Shown one piece after another: positions 22,780-34,346 of a stretch of 64,000 nt of DNA. Within the stretch, counting starts at the first letter, position 1; every line of letters begins with the position of its first letter. The position numbers were made by a program, and so were the translations under genes. The notes beneath the pieces are model-generated. The model worked only from the letters and a program-made list of their open reading frames with translations, had not been told where the DNA came from and ran no database searches. Source of the stretch: Skeletonema tropicum (lineage: Eukaryota; Bacillariophyta; Thalassiosirophyceae; Thalassiosirales; Thalassiosiraceae); the NCBI GenBank assembly GCA_037178625.1, contig CM074132.1, forward strand, positions 2,728,001 to 2,792,000. The letters run 5' to 3'.

Positions 22780-23365
22780 GTTATACCAGAACTATTGTAG
22801 GTACATTGTACCTCCCTCATCATCATCATTATTCCACACAGCCAATCCAGGACTATATTGACATGGAGAAATCGGTCCCATTCATGATTGGAAATTAATC
22901 GAGCCTTGGAAAAATGCGGTTTGAAAATATTCTCGCATGGAATCTCCATCTTGGATAGTCCACACTTCATGATCTGGTCTTGTTTTACGATATTGGTAGG
23001 CCGAACGGCATTATTATCTTTCACGGGCAATAATCCTAATGAGAGGTAAGTTCTTGGTCCAGTGTTGACTGAACGTATGGTGTAAATTTCCTCCGAGAAT
23101 GTTGTTAGTGATGCATATTTGGAAATAGTTTGGTAAGCCGTTGTCCACGTTCGTTGACAATTGTAGAGGAATGCTTTTGTTGGATCGTAGGAGGTTTGTG
23201 TGGATGAGGCTGGACTTGATTCGAGGAGGGTGACGTCTTAGTTGTGCCGGTTTGCTAGGATGAGAGAGGCGGCTACGCCTACGGGGCCTGAACCGATGAC
23301 TATGGCTTGTTGGCGGGGTTGTTGGAGGGCATTGCAGGTGCTGTATCGTAGCAGGTGCTGAGCAG
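22780..23365 (-). pseudogene. Broken FAD-dependent monooxygenase (kynurenine 3-monooxygenase-like N-terminus)
   Basis: On the minus strand a dinucleotide-binding start AIVIGSGPVGVAASLILANR is readable (about 23318-23257). It is followed, after an in-frame TAA where a Tyr codon would be expected, by DVTLLES and SYDPTKAFLY. VNERGQRLTKLFPNMH then continues in another frame, and EIYTIRSVNTGPRTYLSLG in a third. The GxGxxG motif, the acidic residue ending beta-2 and the YDP...Y block are typical of class A flavin monooxygenases. At least one nonsense change and two or more frameshifts make it a pseudogene. It is arranged head-to-head with the SDR relic at 23591. Confidence 0.65.
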
Positions 23366-23590
23366 CGCAAGAATTGCAGTGATTGAGAAAAAATGCTGAT
23401 GCTGACCAGCTGGCCAAAGAAGGGAGCTACTGTACCAGTTCCTACGCTCAGATGTGCAGTATCAAAGCAAATCAAAGCGACGTAAAGCCTCAAAAATTCT
23501 GAATTCTGAGCTGATCAGCTGACAATTGACACTGGCAAGGATTCGTGAGGCTATCAATGATACAATCAAAAGAAGACCATTCGCAATTTG

Positions 23591-24560
23591 ATGGCCGCCT
23601 CCTCTCCACTAATCTTATTCTTCAGCTTCCTCCTCTCGACACTCGGCTTTGCAAGCGCTCTAGCAGCTGCTGCTACACAAATGCGATCCTACCTTGTCCT
23701 GGAAGGTCCTGGAGCAAACAAAGGCAAGGGCTATGCACTCTGGAAGCGGTTTCTTTCTGAGCATCATGATACTCATGGTAGGTTTGCGTTGGACATAATT
23801 TTCAATATAATATGTTGTTGCAACTTTATATTGGATGAATAATTTACGAACTTCAATGTTGCGCGCACATTCTGTAATGATATCTCCATACAGTCTCTAT
23901 CTATGCAGCAGAGACATCCAACGGGGGCAGAGAGGCAAAAGAATCACTTCTCACAGAGAGATCGGGTGCAATAACAACAACTTTGACTCCAATCGTATTG
24001 ATGTGCTCCACAGCTAGATGTCACCTCGGACGAATCCGTACAAGATGCAGTAAACACAGTTCGGTTGAATTGAGGTTCAAATACTAATGATGATAAATTA
24101 TTGGCAGGAGTGGTGTCCAATGCTGGTATTTTATGGGGATATCCATTACCAGAGTTGATGGAAGTTTGTGCTATAGGTGTAAGACGGGGTGGTGGATGCA
24201 TTTGTCCCATTATGTCAAGAGGATGGGAGGGTGGTGGTGGTTACCTCTGGACTTGGACCGTTGATGCATTCGTATTCTTCGGAAGAGCACCAAGCTGCCT
24301 TGATGAGTGCGGGATGTACTTGCATGGGAGGAGACTATTTTGCCCATGTTAAGAGAATGTATTTTTGCATATGAAATGACGGAGGAGAGTAGTTTGGAAG
24401 AGCGCATTGCCGCATTCGACAAGATTTCGTTTGGAGGTTGACCGTTTGCAGATTCTGCACCTGATTTTCACATGATGTATGGACTGGCGAAAATGTTCGG
24501 AGATGCCTGTTGTGGCCAGACAATATCCAATGGGGATGTTGGTGTTGTTAGTTATCATCG
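23591..24560 (+). pseudogene. Broken short-chain dehydrogenase/reductase (carbonyl-reductase-like), secreted or organelle-targeted start
   Basis: From the ATG at 23591 there is a hydrophobic leader (SPLILFFSFLLSTLGFASA). YLVLEGPGANKGKGYAL follows, with the SDR glycine motif (GANKGKG). A GT-AG intron (about 23778-23906) joins SIYAAETSNGGREAKESLLT to GAITTTLTPIVL. A 16-nt-scale insertion then breaks the frame before DVTSDESVQDAVNTV, and an in-frame TGA follows. VVSNAGILWG matches the NNAG motif. A further shift leads to GRVVVVTSGLGPLM, and YGLAKMFGDAC (about 24477-24510) supplies the YxxxK catalytic motif. All SDR landmarks occur in order but in several frames, so the gene has decayed. The signal-like leader suggests the functional ancestor entered the ER or plastid. 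Confidence 0.75.
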
Positions 24561-24760
24561 CTATTTACATGATTGAAAGAGACAATGATGCATCTCTCTA
24601 TCTGTTTGGAGGAATGAGCATGTTATTATTGTTATTATTGTTATTAGTTGTCTACTGATTGATGCTCCTCGCCTCGATTCATTTCGAATTTCATCACCAG
24701 AGAAGCTCTGTGAATCATTCTCTCTAATTTTTTGAACCATGAGTAATTTTTCCTAACAGA

Positions 24761-25219
24761 TCATAGTTCCTCATGATCAAAATGTCCAGGTTCTTTCACA
24801 TTAAAATTTTGATAATTACTCCAAGCACTCCATTCCCCATCAATCTTGACACGTAAATGAAATTTGTTGAGTCCCTGAGGGCAACCGGGCATCACATGAC
24901 AAGGCTGCCCACCACAAAAGTTATCCGCATCGACTTCAATAATTTCCCCATCCACATCACCATTCTCCGCCCCCGTTTCTTCCGAAATGTGATTGCAGTT
25001 GTGACAGAGCTGATATTTTTCTGCTCCATCCATGGGCGGGTCCCATTTGATAATGGCTTTGAGGAGATGCTCTTCTCCGTCGACTAGTTGGCCTGACCTG
25101 TGATAGTGTTGCTTTACTCGAGCTGTGGCTTTGAAAGTTGGGCGATCTATTGTTGCTGCTATGGTGACGAGAAGAGGCACGAGCAGGAGGGAGAGGAGGC
25201 AAGTGGTGGTGGACATCAT
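24761..25219 (-). CDS. Secreted protein with fibronectin type III-like domain
   Basis: Single exon, 152 aa from the first of two tandem ATGs at 25219. Residues 1-24 are a strong signal peptide (LLSLLLVPLLVTIAA). The mature part resembles one FN3 beta-sandwich: KWDPPMDGAEKYQLC at the start, FHLRVKIDGEWSAWSNYQNF near the end with the W-S-x-W/Y signature. Between the two is an insert with Cys residues (C-x2-C, C-x3-C, then C) that may form disulfides. No membrane anchor is seen. Role unknown; such small extracellular FN3 proteins could be cell-surface or matrix components. The frame extends upstream to 25312, but the tandem ATG with signal peptide is the sensible start. Confidence 0.7.
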   Translation of the reverse strand: MMSTTTCLLSLLLVPLLVTIAATIDRPTFKATARVKQHYHRSGQLVDGEEHLLKAIIKWDPPMDGAEKYQLCHNCNHISEETGAENGDVDGEIIEVDADNFCGGQPCHVMPGCPQGLNKFHLRVKIDGEWSAWSNYQNFNVKEPGHFDHEEL

Positions 25220-25664
25220 TGTTTTGGTTGGTTGACCAGCCCGGGCGGAGGCGGATCGACGTTTGTGCAAAATGAAATAATGAGAGGCGAGTTGATCGTG
25301 AGAGCAAAGCAAAGTTCCAAGTGCAAAAAAAGATCTTTTTCTTCAGTGGCGCTTTGAACCACTACGACATTTACCTCCCCTACGTTACCTTCGTCATCAC
25401 AATCCACATCGACCATCGATCGCCTCGACCATGACGTGTTCGACTGGTAGTACATAGCTAATACTTGCGCAGCTCCAACACATAAGTAAGTACAATAGAA
25501 CAAGAAGAAGTTGCTGCGTCGTTGCATGGTCAAGCTAAGCAGAAGAAGGCAGCTGACATACGCATCCTATTTTTCAGCCTCAGATTGCACAACAACAACA
25601 ACAAGAACAGCATAAGCATTATCAACAACTCTTCCATAGAGACTCCACTACTTGTTCATCAAAT
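25220..25664. other. Divergent intergenic region
   Basis: No gene. This is the shared upstream region of the FN3-like gene (minus) and the hydrolase gene (plus), 445 bp. It may be a bidirectional promoter; no defined motif was assigned apart from an ACAACAACAACAACAAGAAC tract at about 25590. Confidence 0.5.
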
Positions 25665-26795
25665 ATGAGGGCAATCACAGGGCTGTTGTTTCTTATATCA
25701 TCCATTCTCTCTGCATCTTCCTTCAGCTTTTCTCCACAACCTGCATCCAAACAGACTGCAACAGATCTAAGCAGAATCCCCATCGTCATATGTCCAGGCT
25801 TTGGTAACGATGCCATTGACTACCTCAACCCACTCGACCAAGGGGAAGAATACAGTTTTGTCAATGCACTTATCAAACGTGGGTTCAACCCAGATTTGAT
25901 ACAAGTGCTACCTCTGAAACGATATGAATGGATACGTGTGGCCGGAGGATTATTCGATATTCCGAACTTCTACACCATGACGTGTACTCCGGAGGGGTTG
26001 GGTTATGGTTGGTATGTTAAGCGATTACGACGAACAATTGAGGAAATGCATCAAAAAAGTGGTGGGGAGAGATGTTTGCTTTTGTCGCACTCTGCCGGGG
26101 GTTGGTTAGCTAGAGCTTGTTTGGGGGATGGCAGTTGGAATGTCGAACAAATAATTAACAATAATGATGCAGAGATAAGTAATGAGGACGACAAACCTGC
26201 ACGAGCGGCAGATCGTGTCCGTGCACTCATTACACTGGGGGCGGTGCACAAACCTCCTGAGAAGGAATTCGAAGCAACATGTGTCACCCGTGGTGCATTG
26301 AAATATTTGAATTCAGAGTACCCGGGTGCCTTCCTTGCTGATGAAGGAATTGCTTATGTGTCAGTTGGTGGGGATGCTATTGTCGGGAAGGAGAAAACGG
26401 TTGTATCAGAAGCTAGTGTTTTTGATGATGAAGAGAAGGTCGGATCTGAGCAAGTGAATCAGGTGTACAATAATCGAGGAGAAGGGTCTGCGTCGTCTGT
26501 GGCGTACACATCCTATGCAGCTGTTAGCGGTATTGGCGAACTGACAGGTGATGGTGTTGTTCCTCTTGAATGGTCTTTGCTTGAAGGATCAAAAACGATT
26601 GTATTGGATGGAGTGTTGCATTCAATAAATGAAGCCGGTACCACATTGCCAACGGACAGATGGTATGGATCTGATGCAGTATTGGATCGTTGGTTGCAAG
26701 AGGCACTGGAAGAGGCCGGACTAAAAGTTGAGGGGAAAAAGAATGGAGAGCAGTATAATATTTTTGATTCAATTCAGCAGATGTTGTCTTTCTAA
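25665..26795 (+). CDS. Alpha/beta hydrolase (lipase/esterase-like), possibly plastid-targeted
   Basis: Intronless, 376 aa. The hydrophobic leader ends ILSASSFSFSP, resembling the diatom plastid-targeting junction (signal peptide then an aromatic residue, ASAF-like), so plastid import is a reasonable inference. The hydrolase core starts IPIVICPGFGNDAIDY. The nucleophile elbow is LLSHSAGGW with S143, a SHSAGG variant of GxSxG. The likely acid is D296 (LTGDGVVPLEW) and the base H319 (VLHSINEAG), in the usual order. Such proteins act on ester or acyl-lipid bonds; the substrate cannot be told. Its stop is only 29 nt from the stop of the convergent ATPase gene at 26825, so the 3' UTRs must overlap. 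Confidence 0.88.
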   Translation: MRAITGLLFLISSILSASSFSFSPQPASKQTATDLSRIPIVICPGFGNDAIDYLNPLDQGEEYSFVNALIKRGFNPDLIQVLPLKRYEWIRVAGGLFDIPNFYTMTCTPEGLGYGWYVKRLRRTIEEMHQKSGGERCLLLSHSAGGWLARACLGDGSWNVEQIINNNDAEISNEDDKPARAADRVRALITLGAVHKPPEKEFEATCVTRGALKYLNSEYPGAFLADEGIAYVSVGGDAIVGKEKTVVSEASVFDDEEKVGSEQVNQVYNNRGEGSASSVAYTSYAAVSGIGELTGDGVVPLEWSLLEGSKTIVLDGVLHSINEAGTTLPTDRWYGSDAVLDRWLQEALEEAGLKVEGKKNGEQYNIFDSIQQMLSF

Positions 26796-26824
26796 AAAGC
26801 ACTTAATTGCACGATCCTCATTAT

Positions 26825-29800
26825 TTAGGCACTTCCCTTTGGGACTTCGACCGTAGCACTTCCATTGGAATTTATTTGGTCTATCTCTTTCGAGACTGAC
26901 TCTATTTTCACCGAACTCCCCCACTTACTGTAGCAGTTCCTTGCCTGATTGAAGAACTTCTTCGCCTGCTCAAGATCTCCATTCCGTTGACAGTGAAATG
27001 CCGACAACTCGCATGCCAAGCCTTGTTCGTGCAAAAACTTCGCAGAACGTGCTGCCATTATAGCAGCCCCATAGGAATTTCTTGCTTCTTTATTGTAGCC
27101 TTGGAAAGAATACTTTTCGGCTTCAAGCAAGTAGACTTTGTTTCTATAATTCCATCTTGACAGATCTTCAGCTTCCTTGAGCGCACCGTGAGCAATTTTA
27201 TAAACCTGCGCACATTTTTTGGTGAACTTCCCCTTTCTCAGCAGAACGAACGAATTCAAGCCATGATAGAATAGAGCTACAAGACGATGATGTTTACCGC
27301 TGTCCTTTGTTTCTAATAGCTTCTCAGCATAATGATAGCACCGATCGTGATATCCCAGCCAAAAGGATTGCAATACTTTGTGAAAGCTCAATGTTTCGGA
27401 CTGGCGATCAAGGTAGGGGACTTCGTTCGCAGCTTCTTTTTCTCCATTTTTAATAGTACGACTAGTATTTTCTCCGTTGTCAATCAAAGCAGAAATTGTC
27501 TCTCTGTAAATTAGCATGTAGCTTCTTGATAAAGTGTTGCCATGGTGACCGAAGAGCGTGAGATACTTGTCAGTTTCACGTAACAGGTTTGGAAGATTAG
27601 CACCTCCTAAGATAGAGTACCTTATTTCGCCATTTGCATTGAGGAATGCAAATACAGTGTCACCACTGGCGACTCCAAATTCATAGCCCTAAACAATCCA
27701 AAACATGAGTTACTACAGCGGCAAAAATATTCGGGTAAAATACACATATTCAATTGCGACTCACTGTGCGAGCACGTTCTGCACACTTCTGGACAGGATC
27801 ACAATGCTGAAGAACGTAGCTATACGAATGATCTACACGCGACTTCATGTCCGAGTAATCAAACTTACTTCGCAACATTGACATGCCTAGGGCCCCTATT
27901 TTATAGCCAAGCTGTACGCATTCTTTTGGTAGCGTTGAAATATTGCACAGAAGAATAGAAATGCCGACCAATCCAACCAATGAATATTTGCACAAGCCAT
28001 TTGCCATTGTAAGCTGAATAGTCCTGTGACTGGTCCAAGGAAGAAGCTGCAGGTCAATTAAAGGGTGAGATACGAGTGCAGATGTATTGGTGCCCAGCAA
28101 AAATAAGCAAGTTACTCACCTCAGGCTTTAAAAAGTAGGATACAGTTCCCATCAAGACCATGAACCTCATCGCTGTCTCTGAGTGTTCATCAGCTTCTTT
28201 CAACTGGTGCAATTTGTCTTCCGACAATCCACTGATGAGCATTATAGTTTCTTGGATCAACTTTTTGCTTTCCTCAGGTGTCACGTACTCTGGAATCTCC
28301 TCACCGAGTTGAGCCAAGACATCCTGACAAGTCATGTGAGCCTCCTCTCCTCGCTCTTGCGAATGAAGGAGATTCACATACAGATAATATGCTTCCACTT
28401 TGTCTTCCAATGACGTCGCCTTGTTTAATATAAGTTTTAAAGCCGCTTCCGATTTCTCCATATCACCACCTGAACATGCGACTTTAGCCGTAGCTATGTA
28501 TAATTCAAGGCTTAGACGATAGCTACTTTGCCAGCGATCATCAGGAAGCAGCTGCAATGAGACGTCCAGGTATGCAGATGCTGTTTCATAATCAGATCTG
28601 CTCATTGCAGCTAGGCCCGCTGCGTGATTGAGAGATGCTACTTCAAGACGCATAGAAGGACTACTTTGCTTCAATGAATCAAGGTTATAGTTGATTTGAT
28701 CAGCGACGGTGAGAACTGTAGTATCATCAAGGCTATCTCCTTTGGAGATGCTCATTCTTAGAGCTTCTCCAAGCATGCAGTGAAAACTAGAGGGCGTTGC
28801 AATTTGTAAAGAAAGTGAGTCACGATGAAAATGTATATAATAAAGTATGGTATGGCGAGACTGATTAACGAAGGACACTTACTCGTCTTTTTCATCATCA
28901 GGAATGATACTGTACGCCGCCTCCTTGACTTTGTCATGAACAAAGACGTAACACAGAGGCTTCCCCACTCTAGACACGAACCCGTCTGATATTGCTTCTT
29001 CTACGCCTGAGAGTATGTTGGCAAATTGGGACGTTGTGTTGAGATATGATATGATTTTTACGTCGACTTCGTTTCCGAATGAAGACAGAACCTTCAGGGC
29101 CATCTGAACTTCCATTCTCATCCTACTCATTTTGTTTGCCAGAAGGAAGAGCACGTTGTTAGTAATTTTTTCCTTTTTGATTAGATCCTCGTCCCAGTCC
29201 CATCGTTCTAAGCTCACGCTGAAATGAAGCAAACCGCGATCTACCAATGACCGCAAAAACTCGAGGAAAAAGAATGGGTCTGGGAGTGAAAGTGCAGGAT
29301 GCGATGTAAGGAGAAGTTAGAGATAATATACAGTCAAACGAGCGTCATGCCACGCGCGTGCTACTTACTCCCTTCAGTCTTTTCGTGTATGATTGATGAT
29401 AAACCTCGAGTGACTCGGGGGAAAAGGCATAGTTCATCAGATACGAGAGTGTTCAAATCATCACACTTCACTCCATCTAACATCAACTTTTTTACCGAAC
29501 ATGCTTTGCTTGCTGCTAGATTTCTCATGAGGCTAGACACGGCATGATTAGACGTCACCTCATTGCTTCTATAGCAGCCAACGAACAAACAGTTACTGGC
29601 CCCTGTTGCATTATCGCAGAGGATGTGTTGAATGACTTCCAGTGTCATACTATTGCACCACTATGGAAAGGCATTGGGAGGGAATTCAATCTTAATCAAA
29701 TCCATGGATATTTTTACAACCAAATAATTGCATTTTGCATTTACTTACCTGCAAGTCATCGAGAAATATCATGACCGGATGGGATTTGCTGGACACTGCT

Positions 29801-31023
29801 CTAATAAAATGCTGAAGGATGAAGCACACGCTCTGGAGATTCATTTGTGTGCTGTTTTGTCCTGGTACTTGCTTCTCAAATGTCATGGATGCAGGCATGA
29901 AACCACCTGCTTGAGGAAGCAGTCTCCTAAGCAGCGATAAATCTCCAAATGTTTCGGTGAGCCGATCAACAATATATTGCATATCCTGAGGGGAAGTTCT
30001 ACTTTGGATCAAAACACAAAGTCTATCGAACGCAGAGATCAATTCTAGCAGAGGCCCCCCTCTCGCTACTTGATCGAATTTCTGAGTTAGCACATATCCA
30101 CCAGATGCATTCACAACACTGGCCATTACACTCTCCACGAGACGAGTCTTTCCAGATCCAGAGAAGCCACCAACAAAGAGTGCCACAGTTTCACCTACAC
30201 ACACTCTGCTGAATGCATCATTCATGAGCAAGATCTCATGGGTCCGGCCATATAATTTCTTCTTTTGCAGCCGAAGTTGTAGCTGCTCATTCCCAAGTGT
30301 ATTTGAAGTGAATAATAGTCTGTTAGGATGGAGCAACAGGAGATGCAGATCATCGCTCCCCTCTTTCAAAGAGGAGTAAGTGTTACGAGGACAAGGCAAG
30401 TTACCGCATTCTACCAAGTTCTGCACAAGCATGCAAATATTTGGTGGCGATCCCAATTCACGTAATGTGGAATACGTCAAACGCAGCCCCCCTTTAGCCA
30501 TCTCATCTTGACAATTATGTGGCGAAGTGTAATCGTTCCCTTCCAACTTGTTCTCTAGGAAAGGATCCAAATTAGAGTATATTTGATATAATAGAATACC
30601 AAGCAGATGGCAAATTGTGCTCTCTTTAATTTGCTCAAATCCCGGCGTACTACTTCCGGGCGGGGGGGATGTAATGCTCGCCACCAAATTTCTCCCGGCC
30701 TCTTCTTCGACATCACAAGATGGTCTGCCGAGATCTGATGGGTCAACGATGGTCAACGACAGCTTCTCTGAGATCATATCAACTCCTATGATATCCTCTG
30801 CGGAAGTCGGTAAATAATGCAACTTCTTTGTCCGGACAACAAAATTATCGAGACTAATTTTATCAGCAGACAACGGAGCGGTTGTCATCGATTTCTGAAG
30901 CAATTCTGCAGCAGCATAGGCGACCGTGGTCTTTCGTATGATTAGCCGCTTCTCATCAGGATTTTTTCCCAACTCTGCCTCGAGCCATTTCCTCAACGGC
31001 ATCTCCTCGATGGTGTTTGTCAT
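26825..31023 (-). CDS. AAA_16/STAND-type signalling ATPase with helical-repeat C-terminus, six exons, one apparent frameshift
   Basis: Exons as read: 31023-29749, 29660-29369, 29279-28883, 28786-28120, 28046-27765 and 27689-26825, all GT-AG with introns of 73-96 nt. Residues 1-250 are a poorly recognisable N-terminal region with a kinase-like LGILLYQIYS piece. LYGRTHEILLM then precedes the nucleotide site: Walker A GFSGSGKT (about 286-293) and Walker B VMIFLDDLQ (about 417-425), continuing WCNSMTLEVIQ across the first intron as is usual for AAA_16 (LDDLQWAD-like). GNPFFFLEFLRSL follows. The rest is TPR-like helices (for example MSRSDYETASAYLDVSLQLL). Such modules occur in multi-domain signal-transduction ATPases. 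In the last exon the expected SGDTVFAFLNA reading needs a one-base shift at about 27660; otherwise the frame stops soon after. This may be a sequencing indel or a real lesion. Corrected length would be about 1,258 aa. Confidence 0.85.
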
Positions 31024-31482
31024 TATTGAAATAATATTTTTTTTAGACTGATGTTGTTGTGAATAAAGTTAGTTAGCCGATCGAAATGGATTATTGCTGC
31101 GCAGATAAGACAGATTACAGATTACAGAGTCAAGCTAGTTCGAATCGCCTAACCCCCCTGTGAATTACGCCGAGGCGTCGCTCGAAAGACCGGCGCGTGC
31201 GGGGAGGGACCGATCGTCACATCAGTATGTACATAAAGAGGGTCCGCCAGTAGTAAGGATTGAACGGACGAGCAGACAACATCTGAGAAGCGAGCGGCTT
31301 TCAAAGAAGAACGACGTCAGATGCAGAAAGATTTGTATTCAAATAATGACGGAGTGAGAAAGGCGTACCAAACCAAAAAGTGAAAGGAAGCTGGTTGCGA
31401 GGTCACTCTTTGCTTTATCAACACGCAGGTGCGATGACAACAATGAACATTTGAATGGGAGAGAGACGCTTGGAATTTGGTT

Positions 31483-31541
31483 AGTAAGGAGGACCCGATC
31501 AAGACTCCACAACGCATTTTCCAAGCAGCTTATTAAATTTT
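31483..31541 (+). repeat. 59-bp direct repeat, copy 1 (copy 2 at 34288-34346)
   Basis: Both copies start AGTAAGGAGGACCCGATCAA and end TATTAAATTTT and appear identical over 59 bp, 2,805 bp apart. The flanking bases differ and give no target-site duplication. Confidence 0.85.
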
Positions 31542-33895
31542 AAAGTTTGGTGAACTTATTTTAGAGTCAACGTTCACGGGTTTTGTATGTCTTTTTCCCC
31601 TTCCCACCCTCACAACTCTCTACGATGATGCGGATGGTGGGTTGGAGTGTATATTAGGTTGTCGCACAAGGTGCGTGATGGTCCGGGGGGGTTCCTGACG
31701 CGTAGGACCCCTCCAGCAGCTCTTCTCTGCTCAATTTCGATCGGCATGGGCAGGGGACGTCTACTCTACGGATATTATTATTTTCCGGGGGGGTAGGTTG
31801 GTGAAGGACGTGAACGCCTTCTAGCAATTTGCTATGCTGGGGGTGTACCACCATCAACTTTTGCTGATGGGGGACGGATGATGGATGTTGTATCGATCGA
31901 TGTGTGATACAAGACGGTCGTGTTCATCAATCAGTCAAATACATATTTCATAATTTTTGGGGAGACCAGATGCCGCTAGGGGGCATCGTCTGTGGAAGTT
32001 CCCCATCGAGCTGGAGTGTTAGTCATTGTCGGATAGTTCTCAAGCCAATCTGTAGATTAGTAGCGGCTGGCCACAGTCTATCCTTTGTGGAAGATATGCT
32101 GACATATTTTTCGCTGATTGGGGGACGGTTGATGGATTTTGTGTATCGATGGGAAACCGAGGCCCTGTCCTTCCTACTGGGACCATCGGTGCCACATGTG
32201 TTGCTACGCATGCCACCCTTCCAACACGTCTTATGCATATGCCAACGAGTTCTTCAGCAGTTGCCCTACCAATCTCTCCTCCACGGAAGCAACAACCCGG
32301 TCACATAGTGAGAGGGTTGCCTACGCCTGCTTACCTATCTTCGGGGGAAGATGCTGCCGACGACCATATGCTTACTCCCAGTTACTTGCTGCTTCCATAT
32401 ACAAGTCTACCATGTGCTTCCGTATACAAGATGATGAGAGGCCCATTTTCTCCGGGGTCCCTCTGCCCCCTACAGCTAGTAGCGGGTCTTCTTCTTGTGT
32501 ATGGAACTGATTATTGCGATGAATCTCAGATGACATCATGCGGTTTGGAACTGCATGGTTTATCTCGCACGGAGATAGCACTCTAGATCAACAGGAGTAA
32601 TGTGTGAGGGTATGATAGTCGAGGTTAGGTGTTAGTTGGGATACCGGGAGTCACCTGCGGTGTTTGGGTGACGCAATAAGATCCTCTTCAGTATTTGAAT
32701 AAACATTTTATTCTGGGATGTTCATAAGCTACTGTCATTCGGAAGATATTAACACCAGAGCTGGTTTGAGTTGCCATCGTAGGCAACAATGGAGGCTGAC
32801 GATTACTCTTATGGAGACGTCAGACCTGGACGGAAGCGCTCGCACAAGGGAGAAGCTGTGGACGACCGATCGAATGCCGAAGCTACTATGGTCTCTTGGT
32901 GTCAGGGGTGTAGGGCAGGTACTCAGTCAAGCACTCCACTACATCTCTACTGATCCCATGCGGCTTGGAATAGCGATATGTTGGGCATGCTGCGACGCGA
33001 TGAGGAAGCGAAGGCTGACGCAAAGCTTGGGGTTGTGTGTCATGACTGCTGCGCGGGCATGGTGTGTGTGTAACTTGGCCCGGGCATTACACGTCTTTCC
33101 CAAGCCCGCATAGATGGGAAGATAGGAGATAGGCATGTCCCAGCAGTCGGTAGTGTTCACCCGCTACCTAGAGGAGCCAAACAGACAAAAGCAGATAAAA
33201 ACGTGGTTGCCACTTGGCACAGCTAGTATCAAGGAAGTGAGTGGAACGCCACATGTAGCTTTCATGACCTTGCACCATGCGTCTGCCAAACGACGTAGCC
33301 ACTCTGATACAATGGTTTTCCGGGGGGGTTATGTGATGATTACGAAGGGAGAAAGCCTCGCTTCCAGTTTTTAATGAGGAATGATCCAGTCTACACTACC
33401 CACATTTTCCTCCTCACGGTCACCGAAGGGGATGCACGGTTCGTCGTGTCGTGACAGTCAGAAACATTGCTGCCCAGATGAACGTCCTTGGGCGGGGCGG
33501 CGGGGTTCAGCGCTACTTCGGGAGGAAGGAAGATGAAGGCATGAACAAATCAGGATTGGATCTTGTGTTCTGCCGTGAAACGATGACGACTTGATGAGAC
33601 GCCTGGTAGAGTTGAGTCAGAGTTGGATGTGCCTTCAAGGGTACCACTGGTTACGCAACAGTGACCAGGAGGAAGGGCATGATGATGGCAGAATGTATAA
33701 TCAGGGCTGGATCGTGTATTTGCAGCCAATAGGCTACAGTTACAGATAAAAACGAGGGTGCATTGGGGCCTGGTTGGGTGTAACTCGCGTGCTCAAGGAT
33801 TGAACGTGTCGTTGAGTGTTAGATGAAGATTGGAATCAGTATCTTTGAAAGAGGGAATTCAAGTCCAATGGGGGTCAAAATTATCTTTGCAGCAG

Positions 33896-34063
33896 ATTGG
33901 ATGACGGTCTACAACGGAGTATTCAGGGAGTTTTTGGAGTCGGCGAGGCAAAGGACCGTCCTTTCCTAGCAAGATGGATATTGGATGACGGTCTACAACG
34001 GAGTATTCAGGGAGTTTTTGGAGTCGGCGAGGCAAAGGACCGTCCTTTCCTAGCAAGATGGAT
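33896..34063 (+). repeat. 84-bp tandem duplication
   Basis: Two adjacent 84-bp units (33896-33979 and 33980-34063) begin ATTGGATGACGGTCTACAAC and are identical by eye. The unit is a multiple of three, and a minus-strand frame repeats 28 residues, but there is no other sign of coding. Confidence 0.85.
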
Positions 34064-34346
34064 ATGGAGGATTACAGCTTAAGGGTGTTTATGAGGGGAG
34101 GAACTACGGTGCAGGCACACAAAAACACCCACAGCGACCGTCTAGCTTTTCGACAGAAGGAGGAAAAAGGAAGGAGCTGAAACCAGGTTAAATATGGCTC
34201 CACGAATCGGAAGGATGAGACGCACCCTTGGGTATCTGAGGTACAAGTGGAGTGATCAACTTCAGTGCAAGCGAACACTAACCATGCAGTAAGGAGGACC
34301 CGATCAAGACTCCACAACGCATTTTCCAAGCAGCTTATTAAATTTT

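Larger units (their letters stand above)
31024..34287. other. Long gene-free, repeat-bearing stretch
   Basis: No supported gene over 3.2 kb. Several overlapping open frames (31904-32586, 32718-33374) show no family motif and no coherent splice structure. Its edges hold the first copy of a 59-bp direct repeat (31483-31541), and 33896-34063 is an 84-bp tandem duplication. Retroelement decay is possible but not shown. Confidence 0.5.

Noticed and set aside
31130..31150. Possible tRNA T-arm (AGTTCGAATCGCC)
   Set aside because: No matching D-arm, anticodon stem or acceptor stem upstream.
31904..32586. Overlapping frames of 120-145 codons
   Set aside because: Several mutually overlapping frames on both strands, no domain, no splice continuity.
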